Shown: piece by piece, positions 42,178 through 51,191 of the stretch | How positions within the stretch are numbered: position 1 is the first letter of the stretch | How the letters are laid out: each line of letters starts with the position of its first letter | Assembly (NCBI RefSeq): GCF_029215985.1 | Contig: NZ_JAEMVC010000007.1 | Location: forward strand, 1 to 64,000 | DNA: 64,000 bases | DNA from: Sulfurimonas sp. SAG-AH-194-C21 | GTDB taxonomy: Bacteria > Campylobacterota > Campylobacteria > Campylobacterales > Sulfurimonadaceae | Reading direction: 5' to 3' | Program-made: the position numbers and the translations under genes | Notes under the pieces: model-generated | Seen by the model: the letters and a program-made list of their open reading frames with translations, nothing else | What the model was told of the DNA's origin: nothing | Database searches by the model: none

Positions 42178-42741
42178 ATGAAATCTCTCTTTACACAACT
42201 CATCACATTAGTACTGCTCGCAGGTGCTCTCCAAGCCCATGAAGCTTATACAGTAGATGCAAAAAAATCTAGTGTTTATTATAAATCCCTTGCAGATGTT
42301 CTCTTTTTTATTGATACTACTATTATAGGTAATAACCAAAGTGTTAGTGGTCAAATAAATGTCTTAGACAACAAACTCCTAGATGGAAAAATTCTCATAA
42401 ATATCAAAGGTTTTGATAGTGAAAACAGCATGAGAGACTCCGATGTTATGAGTCTTCTTGGATTCGATATCAATCCAAACATCACTTTTGCTATATACAA
42501 TACAGAACTTATTGATTCTCAGCTCTATCTTGTGGGAGACCTTGAAGTAAACTCTATTACAAAAGCTATTAAAATGCCTGTTATAAAAACATTTATAAAT
42601 GATTCTATCACTGTTAGCGGAAAACTTGATGTAATGTATGCAGACTTTGGCATTGAACCACCAACTGTTGCTGGTTTTATAAAAAAAGCACTACCTAGTG
42701 TAGAAATCGGTGCTACTATTAGGTTTGTAAAAACAAAATAA
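42178..42741 (+). CDS. Periplasmic YceI-family protein
   Basis: 187 residues from ATG at 42178 (TTAGGAAAA upstream). Signal peptide MKSLFTQLITLVLLAGALQA, then the YceI lipocalin-like domain: AYTVDAKKSSVYYKSLADVLF, SGQINVLDNKLLDGKI, and strands ending VEIGATIRFVK. YceI proteins bind long polyisoprenoids and are widespread in Campylobacterota, where some affect adhesion. The typical opening Y-x-[IV]-D-x-x-H-S-x-x-x-F is modified here to VDAKKSSVYY. Function unproven. Confidence 0.82.
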   Translation: MKSLFTQLITLVLLAGALQAHEAYTVDAKKSSVYYKSLADVLFFIDTTIIGNNQSVSGQINVLDNKLLDGKILINIKGFDSENSMRDSDVMSLLGFDINPNITFAIYNTELIDSQLYLVGDLEVNSITKAIKMPVIKTFINDSITVSGKLDVMYADFGIEPPTVAGFIKKALPSVEIGATIRFVKTK

Positions 42742-42757
42742 AAGCTATAATTCCCTT

Positions 42758-44524
42758 ATGAATAATAAGATAACTATAAAAACAATTTTTGCTCTTATCT
42801 TAGAGAAAAAAAGAACTCTCATTTATGGGCAAGTCATCACACTCTTTGCTATTTTAGTGAGTGTGCCCATCCCTTTAATGCTTCCTGTTATGGTTGATGA
42901 AGTGCTTTTAGATAAACCTGGTCTTTTTATACAAACTATCAACTCCCTACTTGGTTCTACCACTGCGTTTAACTATATACTTATTGTCGCTTTGGCTGTT
43001 ATATTTTTACGTTTTACCTATTATATTTTTACTGTAATTTTGACAAAAATATTTACTCGTATCTCCAAGTATGTTACTTTTATGATTCGTAAACGCCTCA
43101 TAGAACACTTACAAATCACTTCGATGAATGAGTATGAAACCATAGGAAGTGGAGCAATTACCTCGAACCTTGTCACCGATGTAAATACACTGGATGCTTT
43201 TATCATTACGGCTGTAAGTAAGGTCGTCTCTTCTGCTTTAACCTTACTCGCTATTGGTGTAATTATGCTGAGTATCGACCCTATTTTAGGTCTTATGATA
43301 CTTGTCATTCAACCTGTCATTATGCTGTTAAGCAAAAAAATGTCTAAAAGAGTAGGCGGTTTAAAGAAAAAAGAAAACGCAGCTATATCTGACTTTCAAG
43401 AAGATGTAGGAGAGAGTTTAGAACTTTTTGGGCAGATAAAAGCGAGTAATCAAGAATCTTTTTTCTTCTCACGAGCGATAAAACTAGCCGATAAAATCCA
43501 GATAACTTCAAATGAGTACGGTTATAAAAATGTAGCATACGAGAGACTCTCTTACACTATCTTTCTTATAATGTTTGAGATTCTTCGGGCGAGTGGGCTT
43601 TTACTTGTAGTGTATAGTGATCTGAGCATCGGGATGATGTTTGCCATGTTTGGCTATATCTGGTTTATCATGACACCTGTTCAAGACCTACTTGGCTTTC
43701 AGTACTCTTACTCCTCAGCCATGTCAGCACTAGAGCGAATCAATACAATTCTTAGCCTTAAAACAGAAGTAAGTGGCACAAAAGCATTAGAGTCAAATGA
43801 GGTAAATATTACTTTAAAAGAAGTGGATTTTTCTTACTCAAACGGGAAAAATATACTTCAAGATATCTCTCTGAGTATCCCTCAAGGCTGTAAAATAGCC
43901 CTTATCGGGGCAAGCGGAAGCGGAAAAACTACTCTTGCACAAGTTATATCTGGTTTTTATGAGAAATGTGCTGGTGATATTTACTACAATGATACACTCA
44001 CCGAGGAGTTAAATAAAAGCTCTCTTCGAGAGAAAATATATCTTGTTTTACAGATGCCCATACTCTTTAACTCGACCCTGCGTTTTAATATCACAATGGG
44101 TGATAAAAGTATCAGTGACGATGAGATACACAAAGCACTCCAAATAGCCCAACTTGATGATATGGTCGTAAAAATGGACGAGGGACTTGATACTATAGTC
44201 GGACATCATGGCGTTAGACTTTCAGGAGGACAGAGACAGCGTTTAAGTATTGCTCGAATGATTATCGCTAATCCAAGTGTTGTTATCTTTGATGAGTCAA
44301 CTTCTGCTCTTGATGTGCATACCGAAATGAAACTCCAAGTAGCTCTAGAGAAGATTTTAGAAAACAAAACAGTTATAACTATCGCACATCGCCTCTCAAC
44401 TGTAAAAAATGCAGATAGAATATATGTCTTAGAAGAGGGGAAACTTGTTCAAAATGGCTCACATGCAGAGCTTGAAAATGAAGAAGGGCATTATAAAGAG
44501 TTTGTTAAAAAACAACTTATTTAA
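42758..44524 (+). CDS. ABC exporter, fused permease and ATPase (MsbA/McjD-like)
   Basis: 588 residues: six transmembrane helices (about 20-310) and an ATPase domain with Walker A GASGSGKTT (388-396 region), signature LSGGQRQRLS, Walker B VVIFDESTSALD and the H-loop ITIAHRLS. Functions as a homodimer exporting lipids, peptides or drugs; the substrate cannot be told. The ATP-binding half is fully conserved. It precedes a toxin-antitoxin pair but is not linked to it. Confidence 0.93.
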   Translation: MNNKITIKTIFALILEKKRTLIYGQVITLFAILVSVPIPLMLPVMVDEVLLDKPGLFIQTINSLLGSTTAFNYILIVALAVIFLRFTYYIFTVILTKIFTRISKYVTFMIRKRLIEHLQITSMNEYETIGSGAITSNLVTDVNTLDAFIITAVSKVVSSALTLLAIGVIMLSIDPILGLMILVIQPVIMLLSKKMSKRVGGLKKKENAAISDFQEDVGESLELFGQIKASNQESFFFSRAIKLADKIQITSNEYGYKNVAYERLSYTIFLIMFEILRASGLLLVVYSDLSIGMMFAMFGYIWFIMTPVQDLLGFQYSYSSAMSALERINTILSLKTEVSGTKALESNEVNITLKEVDFSYSNGKNILQDISLSIPQGCKIALIGASGSGKTTLAQVISGFYEKCAGDIYYNDTLTEELNKSSLREKIYLVLQMPILFNSTLRFNITMGDKSISDDEIHKALQIAQLDDMVVKMDEGLDTIVGHHGVRLSGGQRQRLSIARMIIANPSVVIFDESTSALDVHTEMKLQVALEKILENKTVITIAHRLSTVKNADRIYVLEEGKLVQNGSHAELENEEGHYKEFVKKQLI

Positions 44525-44557
44525 TTAACTTTAAATCAAGTTGATACTCCTTTGTCT

Positions 44558-44586
44558 TTGACAAATAAAACGATACTGTGTATAAT
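44558..44586 (+). promoter_or_regulatory. Perfect consensus vegetative promoter of the MazEF-type pair
   Basis: TTGACA (44558-44563), 17-bp spacer, TATAAT (44581-44586): exact sigma-70-type consensus. It lies 24 bp before the antitoxin ATG, which has GGAG 9 bp upstream. Perfect -35 boxes are rare in Campylobacterota, so expression is presumably strong unless autoregulated. Confidence 0.8.
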
Positions 44587-44610
44587 AGTAGTAAAAAATG
44601 GAGTTAAATT

Positions 44611-44862
44611 ATGACTGCAAATATTAGCTATGAAAAAGTATCCTTTAATTTACCATCAGATATTAAATCCGAAGTCGTAAAACTAAAAGAGACTATGCAT
44701 GTATCTCTAAACACCATATATAAAACAGCCATAGCAGAGTATGTACAAAGACAAGAAGTAAAAAGATGGGAAGATGCAGCAGAGATGGCATCTAAAGATA
44801 AAGAGTACCAAAAACTTTGTAAAGAATTAGACGAGACTCAAGAAGATTTCTATGAGTATTAA
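44611..44862 (+). CDS. Antitoxin of a MazEF/PemIK-type module
   Basis: 83 residues. The N-terminal half (VSFNLPSDIKSEVVKLKETMHVSLNTIYKTAIAEYV) has the pattern of a ribbon-helix-helix DNA-binding domain; the acidic C-terminal half (KDKEYQKLCKELDETQEDFYEY) would wrap the toxin. It overlaps the toxin gene by 11 bp. RHH antitoxins usually repress their own promoter. Confidence 0.82.
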   Translation: MTANISYEKVSFNLPSDIKSEVVKLKETMHVSLNTIYKTAIAEYVQRQEVKRWEDAAEMASKDKEYQKLCKELDETQEDFYEY

Positions 44863-45211
44863 ACAGGGCGAAATATGGTTAGTAAATTTCAATCCAAGCG
44901 TAGGAAGTGAGATACAAAAAACTAGACCATGTGTTGTTGTAAATGACAATAGACTTGGAAGATTTGGTATAAAAATAGTAGTACCCATCACTGAGTACAA
45001 AGAACATTTAGAAAATTATCCTTGGATTATTAAAGTACAAAACAACTCTACTAATGGACTTACTAAAATGTCTGCATTTGAATGTTTTCAAATAAAAAGT
45101 TTTTCAGTAGAGAGGTTTGTAAAAAAACTAGGCGAAGTGGAAGAAGAGACTATCTTGCAGATTCATAAAACTATACTAAAGACTCTAAATCCTCAATACT
45201 CTTTAGTATAG
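44852..45211 (+). CDS. MazF/PemK-family toxin (mRNA interferase)
   Basis: 119 residues. KQGEIWLVNFNPSVGSEIQKTRPCVVV is the diagnostic MazF/PemK opening (G-E-[IV]-W-x-[VA]-x-[FL]-x-P-x-x-G-x-E-[IQ]-x-x-x-R-P), followed by IVVPITEYKEH. MazF toxins cleave single-stranded RNA at short motifs. All key residues appear present, so the toxin is probably active. It is translationally coupled to the upstream antitoxin. Confidence 0.92.
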   Translation: MSIKQGEIWLVNFNPSVGSEIQKTRPCVVVNDNRLGRFGIKIVVPITEYKEHLENYPWIIKVQNNSTNGLTKMSAFECFQIKSFSVERFVKKLGEVEEETILQIHKTILKTLNPQYSLV

Positions 45212-45232
45212 AAGCAATAAAAAGGGAAGTAA

Positions 45233-45769
45233 ATGGGTAAACAGTACAAAAAATTAAAACAAAAAGATATAGATTTTATACAAGAACAGAAATTATTTTA
45301 TCTTGCATCTTGTTCGGGTGGGGAAGTAAACCTCTCTCCCAAAGGTTATGATTCAATAAGAGTTTTAGATGAGAGTACTCTTCTTTTTATGCAGTATCCG
45401 GGAAGTGGAAACAGAACATATAGAGATACCAAAGCTGGTGGAGAAGTCACACTTGTTTTTAATTCTTTTGTTGGTAAACCTCAAATATTAAGACTTTTTT
45501 GTAAGGCTGAGATAGTTGAACGCGAAGATAAAATGTTTGATACTTATGCAGAACAATTTGGTGAGATAAAAAACATCGTACGTAACTTCTTTCGTTTTAA
45601 CATCTATGCCGTAGAGACTAGTTGTGGTGAAGCTGTTCCTATTATGGAGTACAAAGAAGATAGAGTTGAGTATCGCGAGTGGGCTATAAAACTCGATAAA
45701 AAAGGTAAACTTAATGAGTACAATGCTAAAACATTCACACCGGTTGATCTCTCTAAGGTTGGTGAATAA
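45233..45769 (+). CDS. Pyridoxamine 5'-phosphate oxidase-family flavoprotein
   Basis: 178 residues. Split-barrel FMN-binding fold: FIQEQKLFYLASCSGGEVNLSPKG near the N-terminus, then SGNRTYRDTKAGGEVTLVFNSF and RLFCKAEIVE. These proteins bind FMN, F420 or haem; it is not the PdxH biosynthetic enzyme, lacking the PLP-specific residues. The stop overlaps the start of the RNase H gene (AATG), making a coupled pair; a functional link is not obvious. Confidence 0.8.
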   Translation: MGKQYKKLKQKDIDFIQEQKLFYLASCSGGEVNLSPKGYDSIRVLDESTLLFMQYPGSGNRTYRDTKAGGEVTLVFNSFVGKPQILRLFCKAEIVEREDKMFDTYAEQFGEIKNIVRNFFRFNIYAVETSCGEAVPIMEYKEDRVEYREWAIKLDKKGKLNEYNAKTFTPVDLSKVGE

Positions 45770-46593
45770 TGCAAGTTGTTACAGAAACTTTACTTGAGTT
45801 AGGAGTTGATAAAAAAGGTGAAGTGAATGAAGAACAGCTTATTTTACTTGGGCTAGAGTTGTCAAATAAAGAAGATTTTATTGCCCTTTCACTTGGTAAA
45901 GAACTCTCAGATGCACGGGCTGAACTTTTTGTTCTTTTGCGGGATATAAAAGCAAAAACATCTCGTAAAACAATCATCACGAACTATAAGGCTCTACAGA
46001 AGTTTAGACAAAATGATAGAGAAAGTGAAGTAAAAGAAACTATCCAAACGCAAGAGATTCAAGTTCCTCTAACTAATGGAGCTGTAACAATATATTGCGA
46101 TGGCGGATGCACTCCAAATCCTGGAAAAGCAGGTTCGGGTGTAGCAATATACAGAGATAACTCACTCTCTGAGCTTTGGTACGGACTTTATGAGCCGATG
46201 GGAACAAACAACACAGCAGAACTCGGAGCCTTATATGAGTCTTTAGTCATTGCACAACGCGAGACTAACGCAGGAAATAACGTTAGCATAAAGTGCGACT
46301 CTATGTACTCCATCGACTGCATAAGCAAGTGGGCTATTTCGTGGGAGAAAAAGGGATGGACTAAAAAAGGTGGTGAGATTAAAAATCTTGATATCATCAA
46401 AAAAGCTTATTTCCTCTACAATGAAATCAAGCAAGATGTAAAACTCTCCCATATAAAAGCCCATGCTGGATATGAGGGTAATGAACTAGCAGATAGAATG
46501 ACTATGTATGCTATAGATACTCAAGAGACTGCGTTTGTAAAGTATTCTGAGCCTATTGATATAAATGCCCTACTCAAAATGAGAGCTGGATAA
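45769..46593 (+). CDS. Ribonuclease HI-family protein with N-terminal extension
   Basis: 274 residues. Residues about 100-250 are an RNase H1 domain with the four catalytic acids: Asp in TIYCDGGCTPNPG, Glu in NNTAELGALYE, Asp in IKCDSMYSID and Asp in GNELADRMT, plus the His in KAHAGYEGNE. The first 95 residues form an unrelated helical region (LELGVDKKGEVNEEQLILLG) not seen in E. coli RnhA and not an obvious hybrid-binding domain. Probably removes RNA from RNA-DNA hybrids. Confidence 0.9.
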   Translation: MQVVTETLLELGVDKKGEVNEEQLILLGLELSNKEDFIALSLGKELSDARAELFVLLRDIKAKTSRKTIITNYKALQKFRQNDRESEVKETIQTQEIQVPLTNGAVTIYCDGGCTPNPGKAGSGVAIYRDNSLSELWYGLYEPMGTNNTAELGALYESLVIAQRETNAGNNVSIKCDSMYSIDCISKWAISWEKKGWTKKGGEIKNLDIIKKAYFLYNEIKQDVKLSHIKAHAGYEGNELADRMTMYAIDTQETAFVKYSEPIDINALLKMRAG

Positions 46594-46601
46594 GTTCTCA
46601 C

Positions 46602-46892
46602 ATGATGAACGAAGATGAGTTTGAAGAAGACTTTGAACCTACTTGGCTCACAAAACAAAAAGAAGATGCCCTTCTCACTGAAAAGTCTTACTTAAAAAAT
46701 GAGAAAATTATTTATAAAGAAGGTGACCAACTTGGGAACTTTTTATTTGTTACTTATAACAAGGCAAAAAATAGAGCTACATTTTTGTGTCAAGAGTGTG
46801 GAAGAAAATTTACTTATAATATCTATGCTATAAAAAACAAGAAACGATGTAAGTGGGTGAAGTTTCACGACAAAAGTATCAAAGTTCTTTAA
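46602..46892 (+). CDS. Small acidic protein with a degenerate zinc-ribbon-like motif
   Basis: 96 residues, 8 bp after the RNase H gene and probably co-transcribed. N-terminus acidic (MNEDEFEEDFEPTW); residues about 60-90 contain FLCQECGRKFTYN and later KKRCKWVKFH, three cysteines and a histidine that could make a small metal site. No family recognised. Two adjacent ATGs (46602 and 46605) are both possible starts; no clear ribosome binding site. Confidence 0.6.
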   Translation: MMNEDEFEEDFEPTWLTKQKEDALLTEKSYLKNEKIIYKEGDQLGNFLFVTYNKAKNRATFLCQECGRKFTYNIYAIKNKKRCKWVKFHDKSIKVL

Positions 46893-46981
46893 TACACCGC
46901 AATACAACTTATCAGAACATTCATTAACACTATTCAGTTATTGTTAATCTCTAAAGGAGTAAAATTGGATTAAAGATATTA

Positions 46982-46991
46982 CCCCCCCCCC
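46982..46991 (+). repeat. C10 homopolymer upstream of the PhnD-like/GGDEF-EAL operon
   Basis: Ten consecutive C, 19 bp before the ATG at 47011 and directly before TATAAA. Length changes in the tract would alter promoter spacing or the leader. Homopolymeric G/C tracts are classical phase-variation sites in Campylobacterota. Confidence 0.7.
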
Positions 46992-47010
46992 TATAAAGAG
47001 AGTAACAAAT

Positions 47011-47961
47011 ATGACTATAACTAAAGTACTTTTTCTCCTTCTGTTGATTTTTTTTACTGCTTGTAGTCAAGATGAAAAGACAAAGATAATTGATGTTGAT
47101 TCTAGTGAAGTTATTTCAGATCTAGATATAGCCCAAGATAAGACAAAAAAATCAAAAAAAAGTATTTACTATTTTGGATTTGACTTAAGAGGTGAACCTC
47201 AAGAAGATGTAGCACAGTATCTTCCGCTTTTAAAGTACTTACATCAAGAAACAGGTTTTAACTTTAAACTCTCCATCACACCACAAGACAGCTCAACAGA
47301 TGAAGAGCTATGCTTAGGGAATACACAGTTTTCTATCTTAGGGGCTCTCTCTTTTATAAAAGCTCATACAAAATGTGATGCAAAAGTTCTCGTAAAAGGC
47401 TTAAATCATCAAGGGCTTCCAACATATACCTCAATGTTTATCACAAAAAAAGGCAGTAAGATAAACTCTTTAAGTGATTTAAAAGGTGTAAAGTTTGCCT
47501 TTGGAAGCAAAAACTCAACACAGGGTTATCTCATTCCAAGGCAAATTTTAAATGAAAATCATCTTTCATTAAAAGATTTTTCAGAGTTTATTATTACTGA
47601 CTCCCATCAGGAGTGTGCCGAGGCTGTTCTTTCTGGTGGCTATGATGTATGTTCACTTCAAGATACATTAGCAAAAAAACTGCAAAAAGATGGTCTTGTG
47701 AAAATCATTTATACTTCACATCACTACCCCTCAAGTTTAATATCTGTAAGTAAAGATGTCCCTTTAAAGGTTGTTCAAAAAATAAAAAAAGCACTTCTTG
47801 CATTTGATCCTCTAGAAAAAAATAAAAAAGAACTCTATCATTGGGAAAATACAGAAATGCCTCATGGTTTTACTGAAGGTAAACTTTTAGACTATAGTTT
47901 ACTTCATAAACTTGCCACAAACTTAGGTATAGTTAAAGAGTGTGATAAGGATGTCAAATGA
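47011..47961 (+). CDS. PhnD/SsuA-like substrate-binding lipoprotein
   Basis: 316 residues. Lipoprotein signal MTITKVLFLLLLIFFTAC with the lipid-attachment Cys18. The mature protein follows the phosphonate-type periplasmic binding fold: SIYYFGFDLRGEPQEDVAQYLPLLKYL, QFSILGALSFIKAH, SLSDLKGVKFAFGSKNSTQGYLIPR and AEAVLSGGYDVCSLQD. No permease or ATPase genes follow; instead a sensory cyclase/phosphodiesterase overlaps by 4 bp. It therefore probably serves as the ligand sensor for that protein rather than for transport. Confidence 0.85.
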   Translation: MTITKVLFLLLLIFFTACSQDEKTKIIDVDSSEVISDLDIAQDKTKKSKKSIYYFGFDLRGEPQEDVAQYLPLLKYLHQETGFNFKLSITPQDSSTDEELCLGNTQFSILGALSFIKAHTKCDAKVLVKGLNHQGLPTYTSMFITKKGSKINSLSDLKGVKFAFGSKNSTQGYLIPRQILNENHLSLKDFSEFIITDSHQECAEAVLSGGYDVCSLQDTLAKKLQKDGLVKIIYTSHHYPSSLISVSKDVPLKVVQKIKKALLAFDPLEKNKKELYHWENTEMPHGFTEGKLLDYSLLHKLATNLGIVKECDKDVK

Positions 47962-50705
47962 GCCTCTCTTTTCGTATAATATTTTTACTATTTGTAAGTA
48001 TATCTATTAACAGTGTTGTTGGTCTCTACACTTCTCTAAACCAGCAAGAGGAGCTCAACCAAACTTATGAAAAGATAGTAGTCAAAACAGCTACACAACT
48101 CCTTAGTGATACACTCATTAGAGATATCATCGAAAACAACATACTCAAAGTAACCAACATATTAAAGAAAGTAAGTTTAAATGATGAGATAATAGAGTTT
48201 ATTTATGTAACCGATACTCAAAACAGAATCTTTGCGTCTACATTTGTGAATGGATTTCCAAAGTACCTACTAGCTTCAAAAGAACGAGAAATTGATGCTT
48301 CAAATGTAACACTGCTCAATAAGTTTCAAACTAAAAATCACCTCATTTATGAGTATAAACAGACCATCATTTCGGGTCTTGACTCTTCTATATATATTGG
48401 AATTAATAAATCTAAGTTTTCCAATATTTTAAGTGCAAATATGGATAATTTGATTATAAATATTATTGTAACAACTATTATTCTGCTCATCTTGTCTATT
48501 ATTGTGAGTCGAAAATCCCTAGAACCTTTAAATAGTCTCACAAAACTACTTCAAAAAAATAAGAATGCGACTCAAATTGATTTTAGTTCTATCAATACTG
48601 ATACTATTGAAATCAAACAATTGGTTCAAACTCTTAGCGATACTATATCTTCACTAGGTGAAAAAGAAAAAAATCTTGCAGTTACACTTGATAGTATAGG
48701 GGATGCAGTCATAGTTACAGATAATAAAGGAAGAATTGTACGGATGAATCCCGTTGCAGAAAACTTAACTGCCTATTCACTTGAAGAAGCTAAGATGAAA
48801 AAGATGTCTGAGGTTTTTAAGATTATAGATGCAACAACAAGAGAATCAATGTTTGACCCTGCACAAAGAGTCCTTACAAATGGGAAGGTCATCTATCTGC
48901 ATAATCATACAACTCTTATTGCCAAAGATAAAAAAGAGTATCAAATTGCAGATTCAGCTGCACCAATTTTTGATGAAAATGGTGCTATAACGGGTGTAAT
49001 CGTAGTTTTTCAAAATGTTACCGAGCAGTATAAACTCAGAGAAAAAGCAAGAGGTGCATTAGAGCAGTTAGAAAGAATATTTCAAGGGGTAAGCACACAA
49101 GTTATTATACTTGAGCTTGATGGGACAATTGTCCTTACAAATAATGTTCTTGATTTCTTCAACCAGGAAGAAGAAGATATTGTTGGTAAAGTTATTTGGA
49201 ACTTACGTAATGTTATTAAAAATAAACACCTCTATATTAAAATACAAGAGTTTGTAAAACAAGCTGCTATGGGCATACACTCACAGATTGATACACAAAA
49301 TGAGAACCAATGGCTCTCTTTAAATTTTCAGCCTATAAAAAATAGCGATGGAGATATAATTCAAATTGTCATAGAGACAACGGATATAACGCAACGCAAA
49401 GAAGCAGAAGCAAAGATAATGTACCAGGCTAACTATGATTCTCTTACAGGTATAGCAAACCGTTCTTTAGCTTTAGCACAACTTGAACAGACCATAAAAG
49501 AGTCTCACAGAAACAACACATCGGTTGCAGTTTTATTTCTAGATCTTGATAACTTTAAAAATATAAATGATACTTTAGGTCATGATGCCGGAGATAAAGT
49601 TTTAATCCAAGTTTCCAAACATCTCAAAAAAACACTCAGAGATAAAGATACTATTGGTAGACTCGGTGGTGATGAGTTCATCATATTTCTCAACGATGTG
49701 ACAGAGGCTTATGATATTCAGGTTGTCTGTAACAATATAATCAAAAGTTTTATGCAGCCTATGAGAATTGATGACCTAGAAGTTATTGTAACACTAAGTA
49801 TAGGGATTGCATTGTATCCAACAGATGGAAAAGATGTTTCAGAACTTTTAATCAATGCAGATATTGCTATGTATGATGCTAAAAACAATGGAAAAAATAG
49901 CTATTCATTTTTTACAGCTGAGATGAACAGTAACATAGCAAGACAACTATCCATTGAAAACAAGATATTTCATGCACTTAAAACTGGTGAATTTGAAGTC
50001 TATTATCAACCAAAGATTGATATAAAAACATTGAAGATGGTTGGATTAGAAGCTCTTATTCGTTGGACAAACAAAGAACTTGGATCTGTTTCACCTGAAG
50101 AATTTATTCCTATTGCCGAGAAGAGTGCTCATATTATAAACATCGGTTATTTTGTTATTGATGAAGTGGCTAAAACACTTCATGAATGGCAAGGTATTAT
50201 AGATAAAGAGTTTCGAGTTAGTATAAACCTATCACCTATACAGTTTCGTGATTCAGGACTTATAAATAGCATTACACAAACTTTTAAGAAGTATGAAATC
50301 AGCACAGGGCATATTGACTTTGAGTTAACAGAGAGTGCCTTTATAGAGCAAGGTATGCATATAAAAGAGCAATTAGAGGCACTTAAAAAGCTTGGTGCAA
50401 CTATATCTATGGATGACTTTGGAACTGGCTATGCTTCTCTTGGTTACTTAAAAGATTATCCTTTTGACATTATTAAAATAGACAAGTCTTTTATAATGAA
50501 TATGGAAGATTCTCCTCAAGATAAAAAACTAGTTTTAGCCATTATAGCAATGGCAAAAAGCTTGGAACTTCGTATAGTCGCAGAGGGTGTTGAAACAAAA
50601 GAAATCTTAGCATCACTTCGAGAAATGGAGTGTGACTATGCTCAAGGGTACTACTTTAGTAAGGCTGTTCCTAAGGAAATAATTTATGAGCAGTTAAATA
50701 GTTAG
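47958..50705 (+). CDS. Membrane sensor with PAS, GGDEF and EAL domains
   Basis: 915 residues. Transmembrane helices near 5-25 and 165-190 flank a periplasmic sensor region; a HAMP-like linker follows, then two PAS domains (about 240-360 and 370-480, the first with DNKGRIVRMNPVAENLT), a GGDEF domain (YDSLTGIANRSLA ... GRLGGDEFIIFL) and an EAL domain (GLEALIRWTNKE, ELTESAFIE, MDDFGTGYASLGYL, IDKSFI, AEGVET). Both catalytic motifs look intact, so it could make and degrade c-di-GMP. Coupling to the upstream binding lipoprotein suggests ligand-dependent control. Confidence 0.93.
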   Translation: MSLSFRIIFLLFVSISINSVVGLYTSLNQQEELNQTYEKIVVKTATQLLSDTLIRDIIENNILKVTNILKKVSLNDEIIEFIYVTDTQNRIFASTFVNGFPKYLLASKEREIDASNVTLLNKFQTKNHLIYEYKQTIISGLDSSIYIGINKSKFSNILSANMDNLIINIIVTTIILLILSIIVSRKSLEPLNSLTKLLQKNKNATQIDFSSINTDTIEIKQLVQTLSDTISSLGEKEKNLAVTLDSIGDAVIVTDNKGRIVRMNPVAENLTAYSLEEAKMKKMSEVFKIIDATTRESMFDPAQRVLTNGKVIYLHNHTTLIAKDKKEYQIADSAAPIFDENGAITGVIVVFQNVTEQYKLREKARGALEQLERIFQGVSTQVIILELDGTIVLTNNVLDFFNQEEEDIVGKVIWNLRNVIKNKHLYIKIQEFVKQAAMGIHSQIDTQNENQWLSLNFQPIKNSDGDIIQIVIETTDITQRKEAEAKIMYQANYDSLTGIANRSLALAQLEQTIKESHRNNTSVAVLFLDLDNFKNINDTLGHDAGDKVLIQVSKHLKKTLRDKDTIGRLGGDEFIIFLNDVTEAYDIQVVCNNIIKSFMQPMRIDDLEVIVTLSIGIALYPTDGKDVSELLINADIAMYDAKNNGKNSYSFFTAEMNSNIARQLSIENKIFHALKTGEFEVYYQPKIDIKTLKMVGLEALIRWTNKELGSVSPEEFIPIAEKSAHIINIGYFVIDEVAKTLHEWQGIIDKEFRVSINLSPIQFRDSGLINSITQTFKKYEISTGHIDFELTESAFIEQGMHIKEQLEALKKLGATISMDDFGTGYASLGYLKDYPFDIIKIDKSFIMNMEDSPQDKKLVLAIIAMAKSLELRIVAEGVETKEILASLREMECDYAQGYYFSKAVPKEIIYEQLNS

Positions 50706-50712
50706 TATATCT

Positions 50713-51102
50713 TTAGTCTAAATCTATAGCTAAAGACTTTAATGTCTCTAAATCTACAAGCTGTAAAATCGCTTCATGCGTTGAGTGTATAAAAATTTGT
50801 GGTGCGTTACCATCTTTTACAGATTGTGCAAAACGCACACCTGAAAGACACCATGACTCACCTGCTTTAACACCAGCGAATCCATGCTGAGGCATAGGAG
50901 TTGATAGATCATTTCCCGTGCGTTTAGAGTAGTCTAAAAACTCTTGACTTGCATAGATACAGATAGCATGCATACCCTTGTTTTGAGGAGTAACTGTACA
51001 TGAACCGTCTCTAAAAAAACCAGTGAGTGGATCAAGTGAGCAGGGTTCTAGCGGACCACCTAGTACATTTAGTCTTTTAGGGTCAAGGATGTGTTTTGGC
51101 AT
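50713..51102 (-). CDS. DUF2237-family protein
   Basis: 129 residues matching the DUF2237 pattern: RLNVLGGPLEPCSLDPLTGFFRDGSC, GMHAICIYASQEFLDYSKRTGNDLSTPMP and GESWCLSGVRFAQS. Four of its cysteines are conserved in the family and it is cytoplasmic. The biochemical role is not known. Monocistronic and convergent with the GGDEF-EAL gene. Confidence 0.85.
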   Translation of the reverse strand: MPKHILDPKRLNVLGGPLEPCSLDPLTGFFRDGSCTVTPQNKGMHAICIYASQEFLDYSKRTGNDLSTPMPQHGFAGVKAGESWCLSGVRFAQSVKDGNAPQIFIHSTHEAILQLVDLETLKSLAIDLD

Positions 51103-51191
51103 AAGGTTAAGTCCTTCTTTTTTATGATTATAGCTTAGGTAAATTTAATACTCTGTTAATTCTTAAAGCTAGTCTGCGTTACACTACTTGT

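Noticed and set aside
46963..47011. Coding extension of the PhnD-like gene through the C10 tract
   Set aside because: The frame is open back to 46963, but there is no ATG, GTG or TTG in that frame, and an extension would bury the lipoprotein signal peptide that starts at 47011.
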